In this document: piece by piece, positions 16,135 to 25,027 of the stretch
Layout of the letters: each line of letters begins with the position of its first letter
How positions within the stretch are numbered: position 1 is the first letter of the stretch
NCBI GenBank assembly: GCA_016865935.1
Contig: VGOB01000007.1
Location: 1-45,186 of the forward strand
Direction of reading: 5' to 3'
Source: Chloroflexota bacterium
GTDB taxonomy: Bacteria > Chloroflexota > Anaerolineae > UBA4142
Length of the DNA: 45,186 nt
The notes under the pieces: model-generated
The model's input: only the letters and a program-made list of their open reading frames with translations
Database searches by the model: none
What the model was told of the DNA's origin: nothing
Translations under genes and position numbers: made by a program

Positions 16135-17529
16135 ATGACTGAACCGACTCTAACCCGACCACCTGTTTGGCAGCGCATCTGGCGCAGCATCGTGCGCGAG
16201 CCATTCACTGGCGACCGCCGCAGTCGTCTGCGCCTGGTGATGAACAACTTGATTTTGCATTTGCATCCGTCCCAGGTTCCGGCGCGTACGTTGCGTTTCA
16301 CCTATACCTGGGGTCTCGGCGGATTGTCCGGCTTGCTCGTCGTGATTCTCGCCGTGACCGGGATGCTACTCGAAACCGCGTATACACCCTCACCGGACAA
16401 GGCGTACACGTCAATTCTTGCGCTGAGCACGCGCATCTGGTTTGGGCAATTCATCCGCAACCTGCATCACTGGTCGGGTAACCTGATGATTATCGTTGTC
16501 GCGTTGCATATGTTACGCGTGTTTTTCACTGGCGCGTTCCGCGCGCCGCGCGAATTCAACTGGCTCGTGGGCATCGCGCTGTTGCTGTTAACCGTAATCG
16601 CTAATTTCACCGGCTATCTCTTGCCCTGGGATCAACTGGCGTACTGGGCAATCACAGTCGGCTCTAGCATCATCGTCTATATCCCGCTCATCGGGAATGG
16701 GTTGGCGAATGTATTGCTCGGCGGGCCCGACATTGGTCCAACCACCTTGCTCAACTTTTACGCGTTTCACATTTCGATTATACCGATGGCCATTCTCGTG
16801 CTGATGAGTTTGCACTTTTGGCGCGTCCGCAAGGACGGCGGACTGTCACTGCCACGCAGCGTGGATGAACCGCCGGTGAACAAGGACGAAAATGTGTTGA
16901 CCGTCGCTGACCTTGTGCGTCCCGAAGCGGTGTGGGCAACGGTCGCGCTCGCCGGGATTGTGTTGTGGTCAGCATTCGTCAACGCGCCGCTCGAAGCGTT
17001 AGCGAATCCGGATGCAAGTCCGAATCCCGCGAAAGCCGCGTGGTACTTTATGGGCATTCAGGAGTTACTGTTGCATTTTCATCCACTCATCGGCGCGATT
17101 ATCGTGCCAACGCTCGGCCTATTAGGTATGGTCGCGTTGCCGTACATGGACAGCGATATGGACAGCGTCGGCATCTATTTTCGTTCGCGCCGAGGTCGCT
17201 GGCTGGCGCTCTTTAGCGCGGCGAGCGGCGCGATGGCAACTGCACTCTATGTCGTGCTGGACGAATTCTTCATTGATTGGGCGGGATGGTTCTATGGACT
17301 CCCCGCGATTATCTCGAATGGTGTCCTGCCGCTGATCCTCCTATTGCTCGGCGTGATTGGCTATTATGAATTCGTGCGGCGTGTCTTTCGTGCGACGAAA
17401 TGTGAAGGGGTATTGAGCGTGTTCGTGCTCGTGCTCGCCGGATTTATTGTCCTAACGCTGGTCGGAGTTTTCTTTCGCGGCGCAGGAATGAAGCTGATGT
17501 TTCCGTGGCAAATTGTAACGATCCATTGA
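16135..17529 (+). CDS. One-piece cytochrome b of a bc/b6f-like complex
   Basis: This is the quinol-oxidising membrane subunit, 464 aa, carrying both the b6-like haem domain and the subunit-IV-like C-terminal part in one chain. Four haem His ligands sit in two helices: NLHHWSGNLM and LHMLRVFFTGAF, then FYAFHISIIP and LHFWRVRKDGG. GYLLPWDQLAYWA is the conserved cd-loop motif. The usual PEWY motif of the Qo site reads AAWY in NPAKAAWYFMG, so the conserved Glu is missing. Extra C-terminal helices follow. The Rieske gene starts 10 bp later and the cytochrome c gene after that, so the three encode one complex, probably oxidising menaquinol. Confidence 0.92.
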   Translation: MTEPTLTRPPVWQRIWRSIVREPFTGDRRSRLRLVMNNLILHLHPSQVPARTLRFTYTWGLGGLSGLLVVILAVTGMLLETAYTPSPDKAYTSILALSTRIWFGQFIRNLHHWSGNLMIIVVALHMLRVFFTGAFRAPREFNWLVGIALLLLTVIANFTGYLLPWDQLAYWAITVGSSIIVYIPLIGNGLANVLLGGPDIGPTTLLNFYAFHISIIPMAILVLMSLHFWRVRKDGGLSLPRSVDEPPVNKDENVLTVADLVRPEAVWATVALAGIVLWSAFVNAPLEALANPDASPNPAKAAWYFMGIQELLLHFHPLIGAIIVPTLGLLGMVALPYMDSDMDSVGIYFRSRRGRWLALFSAASGAMATALYVVLDEFFIDWAGWFYGLPAIISNGVLPLILLLLGVIGYYEFVRRVFRATKCEGVLSVFVLVLAGFIVLTLVGVFFRGAGMKLMFPWQIVTIH

Positions 17530-17539
17530 GAGAGATATC

Positions 17540-18058
17540 ATGACTGATCAAAAACTACCTCAAGCCGCACCGGAATATTTGCAGTCCGACATGCCGCGCC
17601 GCGATTTTCTGCGACTGGCTTGGATAGCCCTCATCGGCGTTGCAACAGTCGAAGCGGGCGTTGTCGGCACCGGTTTTTTTCTCCCGCGTCTTGCCGCGGG
17701 CGAGTTTGGCAGTATCTTCAAATGCGGCAGTGTGGATAAATTTCCCAATGGCTCGGTGACGCCATTTAACGAAGGACGGTTTTATCTCGTGCGTATTCAG
17801 GATGGCGGATTTCTCGCGTTGTATCGCAAGTGCACGCATCTAGGCTGTGCCGTTCCCTGGGATCAAACGAAAAAGCAATTCATCTGCCCGTGCCATGCTT
17901 CGGTGTTCGATCAAAATGGTGCGGTGCTGAATGCGCCTGCGCCGCGACCGCTCGACCTGTTTCAAGTTAACATTGTCAACGGGGAAGTACAAGTGGACAC
18001 AGGCAAACCAATCAGCCGTGATCGTTTCGATCCAGCCCAAGTTGTTTACCCAACCTAG
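17540..18058 (+). CDS. Rieske 2Fe-2S protein
   Basis: This is the iron-sulfur subunit of the bc-type complex, 172 aa. It starts with a twin-arginine-like signal anchor (MPRRDFLRLAWIALIGVATV). The cluster ligands are in CTHLGC (C98, H100) and CPCH (C116, H119), with the two extra cysteines (C103, C118) that form the stabilising disulfide. A GAVLNAPAPRPLDL segment (Pro loop) follows the second box. It carries electrons from quinol at the Qo site to the multihaem cytochrome encoded next. Confidence 0.94.
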   Translation: MTDQKLPQAAPEYLQSDMPRRDFLRLAWIALIGVATVEAGVVGTGFFLPRLAAGEFGSIFKCGSVDKFPNGSVTPFNEGRFYLVRIQDGGFLALYRKCTHLGCAVPWDQTKKQFICPCHASVFDQNGAVLNAPAPRPLDLFQVNIVNGEVQVDTGKPISRDRFDPAQVVYPT

Positions 18059-18070
18059 GATAGAATTAAC

Positions 18071-19345
18071 ATGCGAACCCAAATGTTTATTGGCTTTCTC
18101 GCCGCGCTTGTGCTGGTCACGACACTCGGTGTGTACATGGTCTACGAACCGTACCGTCAAGATCGCGCGCGCGCCGATCTGCTCACGTCGCAAATTCGGG
18201 AAGGGCAAGTCGTGTTTGCGCAAAATTGTGCAGTCTGTCATGGTGGTGCGGGTGAAGGAATGGGCGCAATACTGCCGCTCGACAATCCTGGATTGCGTGC
18301 GGCAGACTATGACACGCTCTACAAAACAATTTCACGCGGACGATACAACACCGCGATGCCGGCGTGGGGCACGACGGATGGCGGACCGCTCAACGACGCA
18401 TCCATCGAAGCGGCTATTGCGTTGATTCAACACGGCGATTGGCAACAAACGCGCCTCATCGTTGCCGATCTGGGTCTAACGCCCCGCATGCCAATCAGCG
18501 TCACGATTCCAACGGAGATGCTGAAACAAATCGCGGCATTGCCAGATGGCGCCAAATTGTCGAACGCGGCGCAACTCTACGCGGCAAATTGTGTTGCGTG
18601 TCACGGTGCGAATGGCAAAGGCACGTCGCTCGCGCCCGCGCTCAACGATGCGAAAATCCGAACTGAGCGCACACTCGATCAACTCACCAAAACGATCACG
18701 CTGGGTTCGCCCGCGACATTGATGGCGGGTTGGAATCAGCGACTCAAGCCGGAACAAATCGCGGATTTGGTCTTACTGATTCAACGCTGGGACACATTGC
18801 CGTCCGACGCAATACCCGCGCCGCCCGCGCAACCGATTGTCGTGACGCAAAAAATTCTCGACACAGGCAAAAACCTGTTCGCGCAAAATTGTTCGTGGTG
18901 TCACGGCACGGAAGGACAAGGCACGCGTCGCGCGCCTGCACTCAACGTTCAAAGCTTCTTTCAAAAAGTGACGAGCGATGCCGCGATGGTGCAGATTGTG
19001 ACGAACGGGGTGCCGAACACAGCCATGCCAGTTTGGGGAACACGTCTAGGCACTTCGGAAATTGAGGCAGTTGTCGCGTATGTGCGACAGTGGCAAGCAA
19101 CAGCGCCAGCAACGGCTTCGCCCCAACTCGGCAACGCGGGCGGACCTCCATGGATGCGCAACAACACATCGCCGAATCCGCAACCCATCCCGCCGGGGCA
19201 GGCGAGGCAGGTTCAGCCGGCAACGTCAACCCAATTCGATTGGCGACAGATTGTTTTGCAGGGCGTTCCGGGAACTATTTTGGCTATGCTGCTCGCGTGG
19301 TCGAGCTGGAGGTTGTGGAAGCTGAGGAGCGGTGGTAATCCATAA
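18071..19345 (+). CDS. Membrane-anchored triheme cytochrome c
   Basis: This 424-aa protein has three CXXCH haem sites: CAVCH (C53-H57), CVACH (~residue 178) and CSWCH (~residue 277), each in a class-I cytochrome c fold with a downstream Met-type region (AMPAWGT, TLMAGW, AMPVWGT). An N-terminal helix (~5-24) and a C-terminal helix (VPGTILAMLLAWSSWRLWKL) would hold both ends in the membrane. It takes the place of cytochrome c1/f in the operon. The three domains look like tandem duplications. A Pro/Asn-rich linker precedes the last helix. Confidence 0.93.
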   Translation: MRTQMFIGFLAALVLVTTLGVYMVYEPYRQDRARADLLTSQIREGQVVFAQNCAVCHGGAGEGMGAILPLDNPGLRAADYDTLYKTISRGRYNTAMPAWGTTDGGPLNDASIEAAIALIQHGDWQQTRLIVADLGLTPRMPISVTIPTEMLKQIAALPDGAKLSNAAQLYAANCVACHGANGKGTSLAPALNDAKIRTERTLDQLTKTITLGSPATLMAGWNQRLKPEQIADLVLLIQRWDTLPSDAIPAPPAQPIVVTQKILDTGKNLFAQNCSWCHGTEGQGTRRAPALNVQSFFQKVTSDAAMVQIVTNGVPNTAMPVWGTRLGTSEIEAVVAYVRQWQATAPATASPQLGNAGGPPWMRNNTSPNPQPIPPGQARQVQPATSTQFDWRQIVLQGVPGTILAMLLAWSSWRLWKLRSGGNP

Positions 19346-19804
19346 AGGGCACTTTCCGCTCTCACGATGAGGCGCGTGTTCTTCGCGCTCGTCTGCGCAA
19401 TGATTGCTGGAATGAGAAATAGGTTTGTTACTGGGCAGTACGCGAGCATCGGTTATTCCAAGTGGCTCGCACCATTGGAGGTGACCGCTTCGCCATAGAC
19501 GTAATCTGGTCGAGCGGGGTGACGCGCATGGCTCGGCGTGGCGTTTTCGTTTGCCGCGTGTCCCACGTTGTTTATCCTTTTCTTTAGCACGATGACACCG
19601 CTCGCGCTGAGTTCATTTGGCGGCATCACGTTCCTTGCGATTTTTGCCGTTGAGATGACGACCCTGCTGATGTTGTTCATCGCGCTCGTGGTGTTTGGCG
19701 CGTTGTCGATGTGTGTGGGTCGCGGTTTGCAGCCGTGGTTTCCATTTTGGTGGGTATCAACGAAATTTAGTTGTATTGGTTTCGATAAGGAAGATGATAA
19801 CAAG

Positions 19805-19841
19805 AAAAACGCGGCAAGTGAAGAATCCGCGTCGCGTTTTT
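19805..19841. terminator. Symmetrical hairpin AAAAACGCG...CGCGTTTTT
   Basis: A perfect 9-bp inverted repeat with A/T-runs at both ends looks like a bidirectional intrinsic terminator. It could end transcription from the cytochrome operon, 460 bp upstream, although the 19-nt loop is long. Confidence 0.4.
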
Positions 19842-20230
19842 GGTTTTACTCTGCAGTTCATCCTGCCAGCAAAAAACTCGCCCGCCTTGTCTGCTGTGCT
19901 CGCGGACATCGCAGAGCGCAAAGGGTTGCCTAACATTGCACGCGTGTTCCGCACTGTATCCCTCGTTGAACAGATGCACACGACTGCACACCTATGCGCG
20001 TTTGGGGGCGTGCTAGTGCTTGTGCTCGTACGCCTACCCATGTCCCCACGCTGTAGATATTGCGCTTGTCCGTCTGCAATTCTTCACTGAGGTGCTCGAC
20101 GATCACATGGCGCACAAGCTTGGTATTGTGGGTAGGTCGTCCGATGCGTGGTCGTCCATGCTTCGGAACAGCCAGAGGATGATTCTCATATTCATTGCTG
20201 CCAAGAATCTCTTTGATGCGCCCTACCGGT

Positions 20231-20277
20231 ATAGAAGCATCTCCCAGGCGGCAACAACACCTGGGAGATGCTTCTAT
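20231..20277. repeat. 18-bp perfect hairpin downstream of the sigma-like gene
   Basis: ATAGAAGCATCTCCCAGG (20231-20248) pairs perfectly with 20260-20277 across an 11-nt loop. It lies 18 bp beyond the stop of the - strand gene at 20295. No T-run follows on either strand, so it may be a processing or stability element instead of a simple terminator. Its CCAGG/CCTGG top and 11-nt loop resemble the hairpin at 24970. Confidence 0.6.
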
Positions 20278-20294
20278 TCGTCTACTCTCTTTAA

Positions 20295-21134
20295 CTATCC
20301 CGGGATCCATCGCCGTTGGAAACAAAGGTTTTCCGGCAGGGACGGATCGCCAGGAAGCCATCCCTCATGCAACGCTTGCTTGGTCGCGATTCGCAACGAT
20401 TGTGCGGCGGATAGGACATCCTTCTTCGTTGTCTCAAGCGCGTTCATTAACGCCTGGGTGATCTGGCGCCGCACGATCGTTTGATTGTGCAATCGGCGAT
20501 CCGAACGCTTCTTGTACGGATCACGACGTCGGTCGCAATTGATCGGCGCGTCCTCATACTCGTCCACGCCGATGCCCTTGCCGAGATTAGAAGATTCTCG
20601 AAAGATACCAAGAACTCGTCTGGCATCTCGGATTGCCTCACTCGTCGTGTGGCGATGGCGATAGTCGCGCATCGTGTAGAGGATTTGTTCGATCCGCTGA
20701 ACAAATAGCTCATCGACACCTTCCACGTAGCGTGGGTCTGCGAGAAACGGCAGCACACATTCCTGATACTGGTAGAATTCGAACTCGTTGTCAATGTTCT
20801 CGAATCCGACTTGGCGGCGATGCCTGCGGTACTGGTAGTGCGCGTATCGCCACGCGACCTTGACGACATAGCCCTCAAGCGAACCTTCGTAGCGGAACTT
20901 TTTGTTCGCGACCAAGAGCGCCTCATGCAGCGCTTCATCCGGATCACACAAATCCGGCGGGATGATGCGGTGGATGTGCGCCCGGATTTTGTCGTACTCG
21001 TCGCGCGAGAGCGCTCGGAGTTTGCGGTTCCATTGCGGCGCGCAACCGGACACATCAAGCGGCGCGTCCAGCTCATCGGCAGAGTGCTCGCGTCCTTCGA
21101 CAGAAACGTTATTCGGGTTATCATTGATTTGCAT
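20295..21134 (-). CDS. Sigma-factor-like protein of the element (region-2-like domain)
   Basis: This is a 279-aa protein. Residues ~45-110 resemble sigma-70 region 2: DPDEALHEALLVANKKFRYE, then GSLEGYVVKVAWRYAHYQYR ending RRHRRQ, in the place of the core-binding and -10-recognition helices of ECF sigmas. I do not see a clear region 4, and the C-terminal ~100 residues (TIVRRQITQALMNALETTKK) are helical and unassigned. It may be a divergent or incomplete sigma factor controlling element genes, or a DNA-binding protein that only shares the helix pattern. ATG 21134 has GGAGG seven bases upstream. It is the last gene of the leftward operon. Confidence 0.6.
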   Translation of the reverse strand: MQINDNPNNVSVEGREHSADELDAPLDVSGCAPQWNRKLRALSRDEYDKIRAHIHRIIPPDLCDPDEALHEALLVANKKFRYEGSLEGYVVKVAWRYAHYQYRRHRRQVGFENIDNEFEFYQYQECVLPFLADPRYVEGVDELFVQRIEQILYTMRDYRHRHTTSEAIRDARRVLGIFRESSNLGKGIGVDEYEDAPINCDRRRDPYKKRSDRRLHNQTIVRRQITQALMNALETTKKDVLSAAQSLRIATKQALHEGWLPGDPSLPENLCFQRRWIPG

Positions 21135-21282
21135 TGGAAGACCTCCAGAGTTTTAGATTTCGTTCCCCTGATGGTGACCCTGTCCTCCTTTTGTACCTCG
21201 CCAGTGAGAAGTGTCTTGTCACGTCTCACATTGAGTCGTTTGGTGGAGCGCAGTTGGGGTTGTGAGGGGCAGACAAACTGGG

Positions 21283-21534
21283 TTACGCTGGTTCGACCGC
21301 TGGCGCAAGCATGGTGGGTAACGATGGCGAATTGGTCTCGACCGTCGCCTTGATGACGCCGACGGAATGTTCGTCGCCGACTGTTCGCATCCATTTCGGT
21401 TGCACCGCGCACGCGACCGCTCGGCACGCCGAGCCAGATGTGTCATCAGCGCCGATCAAACACAGACGCCGCGAGGTTTGGGATTCCTCACGGCGTCTGA
21501 CATTCAAGGGACGGTTGAACAGCAACGCGCTCAT
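21283..21534 (-). CDS. Small hypothetical protein coupled to the primase gene
   Basis: An 83-aa ORF whose ATG overlaps the primase stop as ATGA, the best reason to believe it. The protein (LCLIGADDTSGSACRAVACA in the middle) has no family I recognise, no signal peptide and no membrane helix. Codon use is like its neighbours. A + strand ORF on the same bases (21311-21625) has no such support. It may be a small accessory protein or a chance ORF. Confidence 0.4.
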   Translation of the reverse strand: MSALLFNRPLNVRRREESQTSRRLCLIGADDTSGSACRAVACAVQPKWMRTVGDEHSVGVIKATVETNSPSLPTMLAPAVEPA

Positions 21535-22808
21535 GCTTGATGGGTTTCAGCATATCGCACGAGGTGCGCGAAGATGTCGCGCCCATCGCGCGGATGTCTC
21601 TCCATCAACTCGTTCACATCTTTGATGTCCTGCAAGTTTTTGAAGCGCTTGAAGGAAGGCAGAACAATTGCGCGGTTGCCGAGCCTTTCCTTGAGTGTTG
21701 CGGCGAACTCGCGACCAGCGTCGTCGGCATCCGTTGCGATGTAGATGCGCTCTGCATGCGCAAGTTCCTCGACGTGCTCGCGCTTTGGATGACCCAGGGT
21801 CGCGACTGCCGCATAGCCCCATTCGACAAGCGTCAGCATGTCGAACACGCCTTCGCACACGAACACCTCGCCTGCGTCACGCGCTCGTTCAGCGCCCCAT
21901 AAGGGCTTGGGCACATTGGGCAGACCCAGATATTTCGCCTTCTGCCATCCTGCCGTCGCGCGTCCGACGAGATAGATTGCGCGCGCTGGTCCGCCTGAAC
22001 AGACGCGTAATTCCGGGATGACCATGCGCCTGCTAAAGTATTCGCGGACGGCACCGTCATCTTTCTTAACCAAGAGACCCAGCTCGAGTCCGGCTTGTTG
22101 GTTCCAACCCCGAAAGCGAAAATACTTTTCAAAGTTGTCACCTGCCGCATAGCCGAGGCGATACTTGCGCACCGCGTCAAGGTTGAATCCGCGTTTCGCT
22201 AGATACCCCAGCAGTTTGGGCTGCTGCAGGAGTGCGGCGTGATACACCTCGGTTGCCGCGGTCAGCAGAGTGAAATGTTCCTCCGTCAGTTCGAGTTGCT
22301 GCCTTTGTTCAGCAAACGTCCAGAGAGTGGATCGCCTTGTCTCCTGCGTCGGGGTGCCGACGGCGTGATCCTTGACTGATGAACCTGGGTCAAGTCTCCG
22401 CAGGGCTTTGTCAAACGAGATGTTCTCGATCCGTTTGATGAATGCGAAAACATCACCACCCAGGTCACAAGCGAAGCAGAACCAGGACTCATTACCTGGA
22501 TACACGACCAAACTGGGCGAGCGATCCTCGTGGAACGGACAGCGACCCACCAACCGTCGCCCGCCCGGTCGCAGTTCGACGTATCGCCCGATCACCTGCT
22601 CGACAGGATTATTCGCCCGGACAGTCTCTATTCTTTGGCGTTGCTCATCAAGAGTCTGTCTTGGCGTGAAACGTGCCGAATGCTGCGCGTGACCTTGGTC
22701 AGAACAGATTGAACTTGGCGCGCCGTGGATACTCTTTCCTGCTTCGCAGGACATCGGGCGTGTTGGTACTTCTGTCTGAGTCGCAGAAGCTGTAGCCGAT
22801 TGGTGCAT
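21531..22808 (-). CDS. DnaG-like primase (CHC2 zinc finger plus Toprim), short form
   Basis: This is a bacterial-type primase of ~425 aa. The CHC2 zinc-binding domain shows CPFH and CFAC with GGDVFAFIKRIENISF behind it. The catalytic core follows (YLAKRGFNLDAVRKYRLGYA), and the Toprim domain has its acidic residues in VFVCEGVFDMLTLVEWG and IYIATDADDAGREFA. The C-terminal helicase-binding domain of chromosomal DnaG is missing, as is usual in plasmid and phage forms. ATG 22808 has AAGGGAA upstream; GTG 22832 in the track overlaps the helicase stop and is the alternative. Upstream and coupled is a UvrD-like helicase, so the two probably serve replication of the element. Confidence 0.88.
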   Translation of the reverse strand: MHQSATASATQTEVPTRPMSCEAGKSIHGAPSSICSDQGHAQHSARFTPRQTLDEQRQRIETVRANNPVEQVIGRYVELRPGGRRLVGRCPFHEDRSPSLVVYPGNESWFCFACDLGGDVFAFIKRIENISFDKALRRLDPGSSVKDHAVGTPTQETRRSTLWTFAEQRQQLELTEEHFTLLTAATEVYHAALLQQPKLLGYLAKRGFNLDAVRKYRLGYAAGDNFEKYFRFRGWNQQAGLELGLLVKKDDGAVREYFSRRMVIPELRVCSGGPARAIYLVGRATAGWQKAKYLGLPNVPKPLWGAERARDAGEVFVCEGVFDMLTLVEWGYAAVATLGHPKREHVEELAHAERIYIATDADDAGREFAATLKERLGNRAIVLPSFKRFKNLQDIKDVNELMERHPRDGRDIFAHLVRYAETHQA

Positions 22809-22828
22809 GGTTCTTTCCCTTCGGTTGT

Positions 22829-24877
22829 TCACGATCGTGCTTCAACCATCGGAAGAGCAAGCACGGTTGTTTGGAATTCCAACGGCAGTACGGTCGCGCC
22901 TATCGTTTCATGTGTCATCACGCCGCGTTCCGTCGCTGAGACGACCCTGGTCAAATGCTTGGGAATGCTCGCCAGGAATCGGCTGGGCGAATGCTCCTTC
23001 ATCTCTTCGCCGACGACGCGTGAGCGCGCGTAGGTCAGATACAGCAGGGACATTGCGCGCGTCATCGCGACGTACGCGAGGCGCGTTTCTTCCTCCATCC
23101 CTTCTGCCGTCTTCATCGCTTTGGCATGTGGGAAAATGCCCTCTTCCAACCCCGCAACGAAGATAACGGGGAACTCCAGCCCTTTGACGGCGTGGATCGT
23201 CGCCAGCGTCACACCGCGACCTTCGGCAGGCACATCCAGACTTGTATCTCCACCTTCAACCGCGCTGATGCTTCGACTAACGCTCAGCATCGCGATGTCG
23301 GCGAGGAATGTTCCCAGGGCTTCCTCCGAATGATCGTACCGCGTCGTCATCGCGCGTAGAAGCCGAAGGTTCGCGACGCGTCGTTTGGCATCCGGGTCCT
23401 TCTGAATCCACGCAAGATACCCCGTTCGTTCGAGCACATAGTCGAAGAAATCGGGCAGCGTTTTCTCCTTCACCGCGCGCGGCAAATCGTCGAAGATCAG
23501 ATCGGCGAATTCCATCGCGGCAGCCAACACTTTTGGTGGCAGGTCGGTCCGATTGTGCAATCCCGTGATGGCGGAAAAGTTCAACTCCGGCTCGCTCCCT
23601 TGCAGTTTTTGGAGTGAAGCAGGTCCAAGACCGCGCGGCGGACGGTTGATGATCCGTTGGAGTGCGCCGGCGTCCAACATATCGTGAACGACGCGCAGAT
23701 ACGCCAAGATGTCTTTCACCTCGCGCCGCTCGAAGAACTTGAAATCGCCGACGAGCGTGTAGGGCAGCCCTTGGTGCATAAAGACCTGTTCCAACAGCCG
23801 CCCTTGCGCGCGCGTGCGGAACAAGACGGCGCAATCCTCAACTCGGCAATACCCTTCCTCGTCGAGTTGCTTGATTTCATTCGCGATGAAGTTTGCCTCA
23901 TCCCAATCGGTGTTGAGTGGAACGACTGCCACAGACGAACCCTGGTCGTTATCCGTGCGTAGATCCTCGCGATACGGCAGGTCGCGCACGACTGCTTGGG
24001 CTGCCGCGAGAATCGTCGCCGTGGAGCGATAGTTTTGTGACAGCACGACCATCAGCGCATTCGGGAAATCCGTGCGGAAGCGCTCCAGGATGTTGTGAAT
24101 GTCCGCGCCGCGCCACGAGTAGATCGCTTGCACCGGCGAGCCGACACAACAGAGATTCCGATTTCGCCAAACGAGATGGCGCACGAGTTGATATTGCCCG
24201 AAGGATGAGTCTTGAAACTCATCAATCAGGACGTAGCGGAACAAATTCTGGTAGAACTCGAGTGTCCCAGGATTCTGACGCAGGAGTTGGACGCTCAGGC
24301 GAATCAGGTCGCCATAGTCGACCGCGTTGTTCTCCATCAACAACTGCTGATACCGTCGATAGACCTTGGCGATAGATTCTTCGAAGAAATCACCTTTCGC
24401 CTGCACGAAATCCTCTGGCCCGTACAGGTTATCCTTCGCGCGTTCGATGATCGGCGCGACCTGCTCGATAGTCCACCGCGTCCCGTCTACGTTGGTTTCC
24501 TGCATCGCGCGATGAAGTAACCGTTGCGCTTCGACCGCGTCGTACACCACGAGTTTATCGGGCTTGTATCCAAGCACCCCACCTTCTGCTGAAAGCAGTT
24601 TGAAGCCGAGACTGTGAAACGTGACCGCTGTGATATCCTTGGCGGGTGAGCCGACGAGTTCTTCCAAGCGGCGGCGCATCTCCCATGCGGCTTTGCGCGT
24701 GAACGTGATCGCGAGCACGCCGTGCGGCGAGACACGACCTTGGTCGAGAATGTTCGCGATACGGTAGGTCAGGGTACGTGTCTTGCCACTCCCCGCGCCG
24801 GCAAGCACCAAAATCGGACCATCAACTTTCTCGACGGCAATTCGCTGTTCTGGGTTGAGTCCTGCGAAATCAATCAC
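22829..24877 (-). CDS. UvrD/PcrA-type superfamily 1 DNA helicase
   Basis: This is a 3'-5' SF1A helicase of 682 aa, within the usual range. Motifs in order: Q-motif LNPEQRIAV, Ia/Walker A AGAGSGKTRTLTYR (~27), motif II LIDEFQDSS, motif III QAIYSWRGAD, motif IV QNYRST, motif V TIHAVKGLEFPVIFVAGLEE, motif VI EETRLAYVAMTRA. All are intact. The start is GTG 24877, six bases after AAGG. It ends in a GTGA overlap with the primase reading frame. Being encoded between a coiled-coil protein and a primase suggests a replication or transfer role in the element, not the chromosomal repair copy; that is inference. Confidence 0.93.
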   Translation of the reverse strand: MIDFAGLNPEQRIAVEKVDGPILVLAGAGSGKTRTLTYRIANILDQGRVSPHGVLAITFTRKAAWEMRRRLEELVGSPAKDITAVTFHSLGFKLLSAEGGVLGYKPDKLVVYDAVEAQRLLHRAMQETNVDGTRWTIEQVAPIIERAKDNLYGPEDFVQAKGDFFEESIAKVYRRYQQLLMENNAVDYGDLIRLSVQLLRQNPGTLEFYQNLFRYVLIDEFQDSSFGQYQLVRHLVWRNRNLCCVGSPVQAIYSWRGADIHNILERFRTDFPNALMVVLSQNYRSTATILAAAQAVVRDLPYREDLRTDNDQGSSVAVVPLNTDWDEANFIANEIKQLDEEGYCRVEDCAVLFRTRAQGRLLEQVFMHQGLPYTLVGDFKFFERREVKDILAYLRVVHDMLDAGALQRIINRPPRGLGPASLQKLQGSEPELNFSAITGLHNRTDLPPKVLAAAMEFADLIFDDLPRAVKEKTLPDFFDYVLERTGYLAWIQKDPDAKRRVANLRLLRAMTTRYDHSEEALGTFLADIAMLSVSRSISAVEGGDTSLDVPAEGRGVTLATIHAVKGLEFPVIFVAGLEEGIFPHAKAMKTAEGMEEETRLAYVAMTRAMSLLYLTYARSRVVGEEMKEHSPSRFLASIPKHLTRVVSATERGVMTHETIGATVLPLEFQTTVLALPMVEARS

Positions 24878-24969
24878 CGCTGCCTTAGCCCGTTTCTATA
24901 CGCACGTTCACTGTCAGTCCCGTCAATCCAGGGAGCGGAATCAATGACAACCCATCGAGATGGTGCAGT

Positions 24970-25002
24970 CCCCTGCCAGGCGAACCACATACCTGGCAGG
25001 GG
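24970..25002. repeat. 11-bp perfect hairpin between the helicase and coiled-coil genes
   Basis: CCCCTGCCAGG (24970-24980) pairs with CCTGGCAGGGG (24992-25002) across an 11-nt loop, 25 bp beyond the stop of the gene at 25028. It has the same stem top and loop length as the hairpin at 20231. No T-run is present. Confidence 0.55.
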
Positions 25003-25027
25003 ATGAGTGATGACCACACAACCCGGA

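Larger units (their letters stand above)
19346..20294. other. Boundary region with only fragmentary coding signals
   Basis: No ORF here is convincing. A hydrophobic frame on + (19538-19780; LFILFFSTMTPLALSSFGGI) looks like a broken membrane protein. A + ORF at 19794-20090 begins behind AAGGAAG but crosses a palindrome. On - strand, 20080-20230 reads as a helix-rich, basic stretch with GRPRIGRP (AT-hook-like) and VRHVIVEHLSEELQ. These may be remnants of genes broken when the element to the right arrived. The respiratory operon ends at 19345 and the first element gene ends at 20295. Confidence 0.4.

Noticed and set aside
19794-20090. 98-aa + strand ORF behind AAGGAAG
   Set aside because: Crosses a terminator-like palindrome, has no recognisable family, and spacing to the Shine-Dalgarno-like sequence is short; not called as a gene.
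20447-21427. 326-aa ORF on the - strand
   Set aside because: Same strand but other frame over the sigma-like gene; Ser/Arg/Thr-rich, no ribosome-binding site.
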